64,000 nt of DNA from Phallusia mammillata (Eukaryota > Chordata > Ascidiacea > Phlebobranchia > Ascidiidae), in contig QLIY01000939.1 of assembly GCA_003260075.1 (NCBI GenBank), forward strand, positions 1-64,000, written 5' to 3'. The position numbers and the translations under genes are program-made. The notes under the pieces are model-generated. The model had not been told where the DNA came from and did no database searches. It was given only the letters and a program-made list of their open reading frames with translations. Shown here piece after piece: positions 37,301 through 47,870 of the stretch; within the stretch, counting starts at the first letter, position 1; the number at the start of each line of letters is the position of its first letter.

Positions 37301-40300
37301 ATTAATGTAAATTTTAACTTATGTTTCATTTTTGATTTACTATGTTAAACAAAACTTTACATGATGTCATCAAGGCATGCTAAATATTAACTAGAATTGC
37401 TGCAAAGTTAAATTTGCAAAATTTGTGTTTTTCTTGCTCCTTGCCCCCCCCCCGAATCTAAATTTATATAGTTTGTTCTCTACATAGTATTAATATTTAA
37501 GACCAGTCCCGATCACTGCGTTTTACTTTACAACACTAAACTTTTACATAGTTATCTCTTGAATGCATTATCTACAACCTTGCATGTGTGGGGAGTTTCT
37601 GCTTGCAGAAACAACTAAGGTTATAAAAGACAGTGGATGGTATGGGACCCAATATGAAATAAGCATAGGAAATATATCAATGAATTAAAAGTGGTTATAN
37701 ATTTATCAAACATGACATCTGTTGTGCAAGATTTTATAAAGAGCATTGCATATTTATTTAGGTATTACTGATCTATTTAGTATTACTGATCTACAATCTT
37801 CCAAAGGGCCCAAGTGGGTGCAGTTTATTTTATGAGGATAAAAAACATGACAACTATATCATTGTCATTTGTTTGCCATAATGTTTTGTTTTACTGATAT
37901 TGAATGCCCTATGTAGTATTTTTTTGTTTTTCTTTTAACAGCTGTTTTTCTTTGCATATTCTTTTTTAACAATTGCAAAAATTGTAAGGGGATTTTTTTC
38001 TGATTATGCCCCCCCCCCGTGGGTGCAGTTTATTTTTTGAGGATAAAAAACATGACAACTAAATCATTGTCATTTGTTTGCCATAATGTTTTGTTTTACT
38101 GATACTGAATGCCCTATGAGTAGTATTTTTTTGTTTTCTTTTAACAGCTGTTTTCTTTGCATATCCTTTTTTATCTATTAACTATTGAAGGGGATTTTTT
38201 CTCATTATACAGGTTTTGTTGCAGTTCGAAATTGTTTGCTCTTATGTGTACAGCAGTCTGGATCAAACTGCGCGTAAAATCAACTTGTCAAAGTTCCGTA
38301 ACAAGACTACAATGATCCTACTTGTAACTGATGTAGCAGCTCGTGGTCTTGATATTCCGATGCTTGATAATGTGGTGAACTACAGTTTTCCTTCTAAATC
38401 CAAGTTATTTGTGCACCGAGTAGGCAAGTTATTCCACTGTTGTCGAAACACATTTTAACAGTATTTTTTAAGTTGTTTGCTTATTATAGGACAGCTTTTA
38501 ACTTTTCTTTGAATTCACGAATTGTTCACCCTAAATTTTCTTTGAATTCATGAATTGTTCACCCTAAATTTTATTTGTGTTACCCCCCCCCCAACACATT
38601 TTAACAGTATTTTTTAAGTTGTTTGCTTATTATAGGACAGTTTTTAACATTTCTTTGAATTCACGAATTGTTTACCCTAAATTTTCTTTGTGTTCGATGT
38701 CTCTTTATTAAGTATTTTGGCTCAAGCAAGGGTACACAACCTGCAGCTGTTGGCCTATATGCGTCAGCCAGCAACACTTAAATATGGGCATTAAAAAAAA
38801 TATGTATTAAAATATATATGAACTGATGGGCGTGAATTGATTAGAACTGTTTTGCTACACTAGATTTAAAAACTGCCCCCCCCCCTTTATTAAGTATTTT
38901 GGCTCAAGCAAGGGTACACAACCTGCAGCTGTTCGCCTGCATGCGTCAGCCAGCAACACTTAAATATGGCCATGAAAATATGTATTAAAATATAGATGAA
39001 CTGATGGGCATGAATTGATTAAAACTGTTTTGCTAGACTAGATTTAAAAACTGATCTGAATGGCTTTGCACGGTAGGCAAGATGTATAAATGGCCCTGTA
39101 GCCATACATGTCAAGCTTATTTAATGCATATTTTGTGCAAAATGTATATGTATGTGGCGATGTCACAAACAGGTACAACTGATAGCCGAATTGTTCAGTT
39201 TAATTTAGGTCTAATAAATCCCAGTTCCCCCCCCCCATACATGTCAAGCTTATTTAATGCATATTTTGTGCAAAATGTATATGTGTGTGGCGATGTCACA
39301 AACGGGTTTGATTGCCAAAATGTACAGTTTAATCTTCAGGTCTAGCAATAGGTTTGTTTTCTTTTATAGTATGGAAAGTAGATAACTTGCTTTGTTCTGT
39401 AATAGCAATAGTAAGTACTGCAACTTTCCAACATAAAGCCCTGATAAATCTTGTCACTGCAAGTCACATTGACTGTAAGTTGCATGGTTTATCAAACATG
39501 ACATACTTTCCAGTACTTTGTGGATTCCATTAATACTTTTGTTGTACAGTATATAATGTTATTTAACACTGCCCAACATATTCCCTTTTGCAGTATTCTA
39601 TATTTTCTCTAAAATATCTTCATTTTTTCAGGTAGAGTTGCAAGAGCTGGTCGAACAGGAACTGCCTATTCAATAGTCTGTCCTGATGAATTGCCATATG
39701 TCATCGACTTGCATTTGTTTCTAGGTCGCCCTTTGAGCTTTGTAAACCCCAATGAAAACTATCAAGGTAGCTGCATGTTTTGTAGCTGACAGAAACTATT
39801 GTGACTGTTGTTTGTTTCAATCTTCAAATCTGTTGCATGCCCCCCCCCCTTTTGTTGTACAGTATATAATGTTATTTAACACTGCCCAACATATTCCTTT
39901 TGCAGTGTTCTATATTTTCTCTAAAATATCAATATTTTTTTCAGGTAGAGTTGCAAGAGCTGGTCGAACAGGAACTGCCTACTCCATAGTTTGTCCAGAT
40001 GAATTGCCATATGTCATCGACTTACATTTGTTCCTCGGTCGCCCTTTGAGCTTTGTAAACCCCAATGAAAACTATCAAGGTAGACACATGTTCGTGACGG
40101 ACGGAAATTATTGTGACAGTTGTTTGTTTCAATCTCCAAATCTGTTGTATGTGTGTGTGGAAGGTATAGGTACGCAAATGGGCAAAGATGTGTTCATTTG
40201 TCACTGAGGCTTTCCTAAATTATACAAAGTGTGTTTGAGAACCCTGCCACTTGCAGAAACTGGGGTATGGACAGTTATGGCACATACATTTTGTTCAAAA

Positions 40301-41962
40301 AGAATGCCAGGTCAATGGCAAGATTTCAAATTTGATCAGTTTTTTTACTAGACTTAATAACATAAATTGTATTGCACATTATTTATTTCATAAGTGTTCA
40401 ACAAAAATACAAGTGTTTAACAAAAATCCCAGTATGCTACTTTGATCTGTTATTTAGCATGGGACTCTTTGTATGGATCTGTGGCACAAGTTGTTATTGA
40501 TGAGGAAAGATCAACTTTGGCTTCCATTGCTAAAAACTCAGAACTCCAAGCACTCCAGAAAGTGTCCGAAAATGCTTACAAGTGGGAATTAACTAGTTAA
40601 TTTGCCAATGTGTCATATTTATGCAGTGTGACTCAATCTGTTATTTTTCATGCATTTCTCTTCTAATGCTAATACAGTACTTTATTTCTAGGCAGTATTA
40701 TAAATCAAGGCCAGCAGCAGCTTCCGAATCAATTAAACGGACAAAGGAAATTTTGATCTCAACCAAAATTGGAATTCACCCAATTTATGGTAAATATCTA
40801 ACATCTGTCATGCTGACTAGTGATGTACTAACTTGTTGATCAAATCTTGTGTAGGAGATGTAATTGATTCCTCAGAAAGTGCTCGATTACCCCCCCCCCT
40901 TGATCTCAACCAAAATTGGAATTCACCCAATTTATGGTAAATATCTATCATCTGCCGTGCTGACTGGTAGTGAACTAATTTGTTGGTCGAATCTTGTGCA
41001 GGAGATGTAATTGATTCCTCAGAAAGTGCTCGATTGGAACTGCTTTCAAATGTGAAGAAATACAAGCCAACATCAGTATGTGGTCTTGGCCTTTTTTTTA
41101 TAATTTTATGAGCATATATTTTGAACAATGCAGAGATATTCTGTTTGTAGTTTGCTGCATAAGATTATCCTAAGCTGTAAAGTGCTGTTATTTTCTCTTG
41201 TATAAAACGGGAAAAACCTAAAAAATATCATCTCGTATATTTGGTGTTTTGTCTATGTGTTTACTGTTAACTTGTTTTGTCTGCAATGGAAAGGTCTGAC
41301 ATAAATTTGACCAACTAGAAAGGTGTAAGACAATACATGGCAATACCCAAGTAGTATAAAATTTGTGACTGAATCTGAAAAAATGAAGACTGCCAACTTG
41401 ATTACTTACTGGTGTCAATATCTTTTTCACAGACCATATTTGAAATTGGGGCTACAACCAAAAGCACTGGTGCTTCTGTGATGAAAAAAACGAGAAAAAG
41501 AAATATTAAATTTGTTGACAAATACAAAGAAAAAATAAAGACTTTGAAGGATGATGTCGACTTACACAACAAGTAAGCATACTTTGTTTTTGTTTGAATT
41601 GAATGGTTGGTAATGGTAACAAATGATATTTTTTATTTAATCCTTGTTACTAAAGCATCTAAAATCACCATTAGGTTTGAAAATGCACTAATTTGGAGTT
41701 AGAAATTAAAGTTAAACGTGATATTCAAAGCAGAGCATCACTTTTTTATTCTGTGTGATCAGTTAAAAAATTTTGACTTCGTAAAACGCTTATTTTTTGT
41801 GCGTCTTACTGGTCCTTCAGGCTAATCTAATAATATCAACACATTTTACGGTTTTATATTAGGATTTAATGCTTAGTGTCCATTAGTCATGATGGTACAA
41901 AAAGGAACAGGTTATTCAAAGACTTTCTCGAGTTAAAATTTGGTAATCTTACCAGCGAAAAA

Positions 41963-42045
<83 letters not shown>

Positions 42046-45000
42046 ATCATTTTGCACAACTAAGCGATTCATCAATTAATGTCATGTGTAAAACATTTTT
42101 TTGCACAAATCAGTTAAAAATACACTTATATGACATACATACAACATAACTTATATATCACTAATGGAAACCAACAAAAATCTATCCTTTCTACTAAATA
42201 TTATTTCTAATAAATGAACAAATGCCCCCCCCCCGTATATGCAAGGGCAATATGTGCTAAGCCACCCTTCTAGTTTTTTAAAATGTTTATAAACTGATTT
42301 AAAATCACCATTATGTTTAATAAGTACTACTTTGGAGTTAAAAATAAAAGTTAAACATGATTTAAGCAGAACATCCCATGAAATAAAAAATCATTTTTTT
42401 GTTCAGTTGATAAATTTTGACTTCATAACATGATTCTTGTTGGTGCATCTTATTGGTCCTTCAAGCTAATGATATCGGACATTTACGGTTCTATATTAGG
42501 ATTTAATGCATATTCTTCAGTGTCCATTATAAGGAACAGGTTGTTCAATAACTTTCTGGGTTGAAATTTGATAATCTCACCAGTGAAAAATAACTAAAAA
42601 ATAATTTTGCACAAATAAGCGATTCATCAATAATGTCATGTGTGAAAACACACGTTTGCACAAAACAGTTAAAAATACACCTAAATGCGATACAACAGAA
42701 CTTATATATCACCACTGTAAACCAACAAAAAACTATCCTTTCTGCTAAATGTTGTTTCTAATAAATGAACAAATTTTTAGTATTTCAAAGGGTTCTCAAC
42801 ATTCTGAAATGGATGATGAAGATAAAGTAACAGAAGAAGAACTAAAGGTTTGTATGTTGCGCATTAACTACCTTCAAAACTTTGTGTGTTTATTCAATTT
42901 CATTTTGTTTGAACAGGATGTGTTTGCTCGAGTTATAAAACCGTCATCTACAGGCTTTATGGAAAAAAAGAAATTCAAGAAAAGGCGACAAAATTTTCGT
43001 GATGAACAATTTTTTATTGGTTACACACCAAAAGACCACCACACAGAATCTGGGTTAGTCCAAAGTGACACCGAGTTTAACATACTAGTAAAACCTATTT
43101 CAACCCCATGCTGTGTTTTAGACTGTCTGTTGCATCTGGTCAAGTCAGTTTTGCCAAAGAAGCCTCCAATGTTAGTCTGGACTTAATGGGTGATGAAGAT
43201 GTGCAGGTAAACAAACCTTAAAAGCGGTGTGTAACAAATGTAGAAGAACTTGAATCCTGCAGTTAAACATTTTTTTAATGAGAGCGTTTCAGCAACCGTT
43301 TACGCAAGCAAAGCGGAAATTTAAAGGGCCCCCCCCCCCTGGACTTAATGGGTGATGAAGATGTGCAGGTAAACAAACCTTAAAAGTGGTGTGTAACAAA
43401 TGTAGAAGAAGTTGAATCCTGCAGTTAAACGTTTTTTTAATGAGAGCGTTTCAGCAACCGTTTGCGCAAGCAAAGCGGAAATTTAAAGAATCTTGTCCCA
43501 ATAAAATTATTCGATGCTAGTTGTGAAAAAATGTTTAACGCGATTTAAATGATTCTGTGGTATATAGTTAGGCGAAAAAGACACGTTTACGCTTCAATGT
43601 TGAGTGTGTAAAAGATTCGGTTCATTCCGAATCGCAACAAATTGTTCGACGGAACCGAATCTTCATAAAAACCGCTGACTCGACCGAATATATTTGTCCA
43701 CCGATTCGGTACACTAGTCTAAACTTTAAAGACATCTAAATGAGATTGTTTTTCAATACTCTTGTGTTTAGAATTGAATGCAAAACATACTTTTGTAAAC
43801 AGGTTTTAAATATCTTCTAATTTCAGGTTACTAACATAGTTGTGAACTGAAACTGTTATGTATCAATTGTATTGCAATTAGTGTTACCAAATTTCTCAAA
43901 TTTAATGTGCTGTTTTGAAATGTGGCTAATACATTCGGATTTGTTGTTAGTTACGGAAGCAGAGAGCTCAGAAAAAGGTATGGGATCGAAAACGGAAGAA
44001 ATTTGTAAATGCACAAGATGTGGGACCGGCAAAGAAGAAGATTAAGACAGAAAGTGGAAGAGTGATATCGGCTACGTACAAGAAAAACATTTATGCCGAA
44101 TGGAAGAAAAAAACAAAGTTTGACGAGAGAGAAGGTCAGGGAGAAGTTGATGGCAAGGAGGACTGGAGAGGTTGGTTGGTTTTGTCATAACATTGTAAAA
44201 GGTTAACTTACCGAAACAAACATACAAACACTGATCTTGTTTTCAGGTAATGATTTTTGTTTCTTACCCCTAACGTCTAAACTGTTTATTCATCTGCTTA
44301 ACTTTTACAACCTACGTATAGTCGCTTACCCCTAACATAGCTAAGGGACAAGCATGTTATAGTCCAGGGCAAGCAAATTTTCAACTTTTATCCCCCCCCC
44401 CGACAGAAAGTGGAAGAGTGATATCGGCTACGTACAAGAAAAACATTTACGCCGAATGGAAGAAAAAAACAAAGTTTGACGAGAGAGATGGCCAGGGAGA
44501 AGTTGATGGAAAGGAGGACTGGAGAGGTTGGTTGGTTTTGTCAAAACATTGTAAAAGTTTAACTTACCGAAACAAACATACAAACACTGATCTTGTTTTC
44601 AGGTAATGATTTTTGTTTCTTACCCCTAACGTCTAAACTGTTTATTCATCTGCTTAACTTTTACAACCTACGTATAGTCGCTTACCCCTAACATAGCTAA
44701 GGGACAAGCATGTTATAGTCCAGGGCAGTGGTTCCCAACCGGGGTTCCGCGGAACCCTAGGGTTCCGTACAACNCTTATTTTTAAGATTTATCTTTGTTT
44801 TGATGGACGGCGCCTTAGAAAATTTGATGCCCTTCTTTTTGACATGTTTTCATTTAGTTCTCAGTTTCAACAACGTTTAGTATTTTTTAATAACCCCGAT
44901 GTTCGTCTCCATAATTTGTGACCACGTCATATGGTGGCCGCCACACTAGATTAGTCCGTGCAAATAATTTCATTGAATATTTTTCAAACTTAAACCAGTT

Positions 45001-46122
45001 GAAATTATTGACAAATATTTTGTAAAATTGCTTGTTTCGTTGTGGTGGAAATTTATAGTCTTTACTGGTCTTCCCTATTTTATAGCTTTAGGTCCATGGT
45101 AACNAACACACACTTTTTATTATTTTCAAACCGAATTTTTGTGTAACTTAAAAATAAAGGAACATATATTCTTGCAGAGTAAAAATGGCACAAACACTAT
45201 GTAGAAAAAGCCAACTTAGCTTGAACCTAGAATGAAGGAAGCACTTGCCTTTGCTCATTCTGAGGTTGCTATGCCTTCCTTATTTTTAAGATTTATCTTT
45301 GTTTCGATGGACGGCGCCTTAGAAAATTTGATGCCCTTCTTTTTGACATGTTTTTATTTAGTCAGTTTCAACAACGTTCAGTATTTTTTAAAAACCCTGA
45401 TGTTCGCCTCCATAATTGTTGACCACATCATATGGTGGCCGCCACACTTAGTCTGTGCAAGTAATTTTGTGAATATTTTTCAAACTTAAACCAGTTGAAA
45501 TTATTGACAAATATTTTGTAAAATTGCTTGTTTCGTTGTGGTGGAAATTTATAGTCTTTACTGGTCTTCCCTTTTTTAGCTTTAGGTCGATGGTAACCCT
45601 GCTTATTCCGTTTTTGCGGATGTACAAACGCTAACTTAACGCTAAAGGAATTAACTAAAACATAACCAATTGTAATATGAAAAAAACTTACTTGTTGAAA
45701 AACCCGCAGTAAATAAACATGTTTTTCCGCATCGCAGGAGGTCGTTGTCGCAACAAACGTTTCCAGAAAAAGGCTGGAGGGTTTCAAAATAAATCTGGGG
45801 GGGGGGGATGAAAAAAACTCAAATGTTGAAAAACATGTCATTAAATAAACATGTTTTTCGCATCGCAGGAGGTCGTTGCCGCAACAAACGTTTCCAGAAA
45901 AAGGCTGGAGGGTTTCAAAATAAATCTTCCTCGGACAACTACGAAAATGGTGGAAAATTTGGAAGACCAGGAAGAGGAAAGTCTTCAAATCATGGCGGAA
46001 AACAAGGAAAAGTTCGCTCTGAACTAAAGAGACCCGAACAGATTCTTAAAGCGCGAAAACAAACTAAGCAAAAACAGAAGCTGAAACAAAAACGAAGGCC
46101 AAGGAACACTCGGAAAAGATAA
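31564..46122 (+). CDS. DDX54: ATP-dependent RNA helicase DDX54, 17 exons, complete
   Basis: Nucleolar DEAD-box helicase of ribosome biogenesis (Dbp10 family). Exons: 31564-31729, 32209-32279, 32696-32884, 35079-35266, 35362-35545, 36486-36617, 38213-38423, 39632-39766 (second copy 39945-40079), 40458-40581, 40692-40789, 41002-41075, 41433-41572, 42781-42847, 42917-43053, 43122-43206, 43951-44170, 45869-46122. Phases agree, giving 824 residues using one copy of exon 8. Motifs in order: [11 protein letters not shown] (Q), ARTGSGKT (I), PTRELAL (Ia), TPGR (Ib), FDEAD (II), SAT (III), [11 protein letters not shown] (V) and [17 protein letters not shown] (VI). The C-terminal DBP10 region has [20 protein letters not shown] and [15 protein letters not shown], then a Lys/Arg-rich tail. 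Introns 1 and 7 start with GC. Several introns and exon edges are duplicated across C-filled gaps. Exon 8 therefore appears twice, as alleles rather than alternative exons. Confidence 0.95.
33221..33351. repeat. 90-C filler followed by a hAT MITE right end
   Basis: Ninety uninterrupted C (33221-33310) are followed by AGTTTGCCCACCCCTG, the right terminus of a hAT-type element ending at 33351. The left part of that element is missing, which fits a gap inside a repetitive element in DDX54 intron 3. Confidence 0.65.
33600..34110. repeat. Repeated flank across 10 C (33891-33900)
   Basis: Sequence from about 33615 (agattgtttcagatgcctag) restarts at 33901 after ten C, with an internal deletion relative to the first copy. 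It lies in DDX54 intron 3. Interpreted as two unmerged alleles. Confidence 0.65.
34199..34825. mobile_element. hAT-type MITE containing a 56-C filler
   Basis: Starts CAGTGATCTTCAACCTGTGG and ends AAGGTTGGAAGACCACTG. The flanking 8-mers are cactaaat (34191-34198) and cactaagt (34826-34833), 7 of 8 matching. The left and right sub-terminal GGGGTCGC phrases are shared. Fifty-six C at 34264-34319 replace part of the interior. In DDX54 intron 3. Confidence 0.8.
37023..39510. repeat. DDX54 introns 6-7: multiple C-joined, partly repeated pieces
   Basis: C runs at 37023, 37196, 37444, 38009, 38583, 38876 and 39227 each adjoin sequence that repeats a nearby stretch. In addition, a unit around GCAATAGTAAGTACTGCAAC recurs at about 33035, 37040 and 39405, and part of it (atttatcaaacatgacat) also at 37701 next to a single N (37700). 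No exon other than 38213-38423 lies here. Confidence 0.6.
41966..42045. repeat. 80-C filler in DDX54 intron 12
   Basis: Eighty C split two partial copies of the same intron: 41650-42230 and 42235-42780 share long matches such as the segment ending aataaatgaacaaat. A further ten C lie at 42225-42234. Same gap-filler pattern. Confidence 0.65.
44726..44773. mobile_element. Left end of a hAT MITE cut off by an N
   Basis: CAGTGGTTCCCAACCGGGG followed by GGAACCCTAGGGTTCCG is a textbook hAT-type left terminus. It stops at the single N at 44774 and no right end follows, so the element is truncated by a join. Confidence 0.55.
44775..45103. repeat. N-bounded allelic block in DDX54 intron 16
   Basis: Bounded by single Ns at 44774 and 45104, this piece (from cttatttttaagatttatct) is repeated at about 45280-45600 with small differences. 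It matches the arrangement at 1089-3857 and is read as a misplaced allelic fragment. Confidence 0.65.
45735..45868. repeat. Partial duplicate of DDX54 last-exon start, joined by 11 G
   Basis: The start of the last exon (GGTCGTTGTCGCAACAAACG) with its acceptor appears at about 45738-45796, breaks at eleven G (45797-45807), and then restarts, giving the complete exon at 45869. This is the only G run of its kind in the window and would be the same filler in a piece placed in reverse orientation. Confidence 0.65.
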
Positions 46123-46385
46123 TTTTTTTGAATAGAGTAAATGTTAAGAACTAAAATATTACGTGAAACATTTTGTGGTCTTGTAGTATGTGGACTAAAA
46201 CTTCTACTTTGCTTGACTATTGTTTCAATTTGAGTCACCTACTTTTTTCACATCGTAATAAGCTTAGATCAATTTAGGATTTTAAGCAGCAGCGTAAGCT
46301 TTCGGAAAATGACGAAAATCTGATTAACATGTAGTGTACTATCTGTTATATATTTTAAGGTTACACTACGCAGTGTAGCCTAGAC

Positions 46386-46575
46386 CAGGGCATCTCGAAC
46401 TGTGGGTCGCGAAACGAAACATGCGTTATTTTGTCATTGTCACAATAAATGGTAGACGTGCGTAAATGTATTGTACACACATCATTCACGTGTATAGGCT
46501 ATACCCATCAAGGGGTCACATAGTTATTCCTTTTCTGAAATTGGGTCGCGGGGCAAGAAAGTTTGAGAAGCCCTG
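46386..46575. mobile_element. hAT-type MITE, 190 bp
   Basis: Starts CAGGGCATCTCGAACTGTGG and ends AAGTTTGAGAAGCCCTG, forming imperfect inverted repeats with GGGTCGCG phrases inside both ends. The flanking 8-mers gcctagac and gcctacat match at 6 of 8 positions. Non-coding. Confidence 0.72.
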
Positions 46576-47018
46576 GCCTACATTACCGCCGGGACCGGCC
46601 TCTTTTCATGCGTAAATACTATGTTTCTACTTCACTATGGCATCCCAGGTTTATTGGAAACATGTTTAAAAAGATTGTGGCGACGGAAAAGTGGTCCAGA
46701 AAGGGTGATTGGCGGGAAAACCTACAACACGCAATGTACGTAATGTATACAGACAGAATTGATAAAAAGACTGACCTTTAGGACTATTAGAGCTGGAATA
46801 AGGCTTTGTTACTCCAATGACATTTCAATCTTAGATCTGTCTTTTGGGCCTTACTGCGGTACCATGCAGTGTTTATTACCACCCAATAATGTGAAAGAAG
46901 AAACAGAAACAGTGGTTTGATGTGGATAGGTGATTGGAATAAAATGCAATTATAGCCAGAACATTGCACTGGTTCCGCTCATTATTGGTTTAAATTCCGT
47001 TAATTGCATGGTTTGAAC

Positions 47019-47468
47019 CAGTGTGGTCCAACTTTATTTTGTTGCGGGCCATTTAAAATCGGTAACTTACTACGCGGGCCAAGGTTTAAATTTTTGCAGG
47101 AAAAACCTTTTTCTGGGCCAACTCTAGGGTAACTATACACCTTTTTTACCTATAGATAAGTTTATTTTTATACTTTATAGTTATTTACTTAGTAGAAGCT
47201 GTCAAAAATATTCAGTTTCCACTCTAGCGCAGAAATGCCCCTGAACGGTTTGGAGAAGCAGAACCCTTTATTACATAACAATGCCTTGTCATGCGTCACA
47301 ATAGGAGATTTTATAGCATTTAGTGTGCGTTAATCCTGATATATTAAAAACATTGAATTACTGAAGACAAAACTTATAGTTGTCATTAAAATGTTGGGAC
47401 TTTCGCGGGCCAACAAAATTATCTCGCGGGCCACAATTGGCCCGCGGGCCTGCAGTTGGACCACGCTG
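47019..47468. mobile_element. hAT-type MITE with perfect 8-bp target duplication
   Basis: 450-bp element starting CAGTGTGGTCCAACTTTATT and ending GCAGTTGGACCACGCTG. It is flanked on both sides by gtttgaac (47011-47018 and 47469-47476). The sub-terminal GCGGGCC phrase occurs at both ends. It lies about 400 bp upstream of the repeat-protein gene starting at 47871. Confidence 0.9.
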
Positions 47469-47870
47469 GTTTGAACAATAGATTGTGTGGATTAGGCTAC
47501 GTGTTTTAAACAAGCTCATGATTGGCATGTGCAACTCAATCCCACTTCTAAAAATTCTAGTAAGAAATATACGCGACAGCAAAATATAATTTTTGACAAA
47601 TGTCCTTCTGAAAGTGCACTGATGTGCGTAGTGCATGTGGGTTTTAAATTGGTGACATCTGCCACAAGTCGACATAGCTTGTCTTTTGTTTACCTCCTAC
47701 GTAACAGCACGTGACACACGCAACGTCACCGAAGCAGATCCAACAAAATAGTTCCTCTTTTGGTGGTATTGTTGAATGAGTTTCCTATCTGTATACAAAT
47801 TTCAGGTGATTTGAAATTGGAACATTGCTTTAGGTCGATTCTTTGCATTAAGACTAAACTAATTGGAAAA

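Noticed and set aside
39632..40079. Two nearly identical copies of DDX54 exon 8 as mutually exclusive exons
   Set aside because: They encode the same residues ([13 protein letters not shown]) and are separated by an exact ten-C join with repeated intron flanks, so they are alleles.
41887..42149. Poly-glycine and poly-proline frames on opposite strands
   Set aside because: Both arise from the 80-C filler at 41966-42045.
45428..45988. 186-codon frame on the - strand
   Set aside because: It is antisense to the last DDX54 exon and spans duplicated intron pieces joined by the G run.
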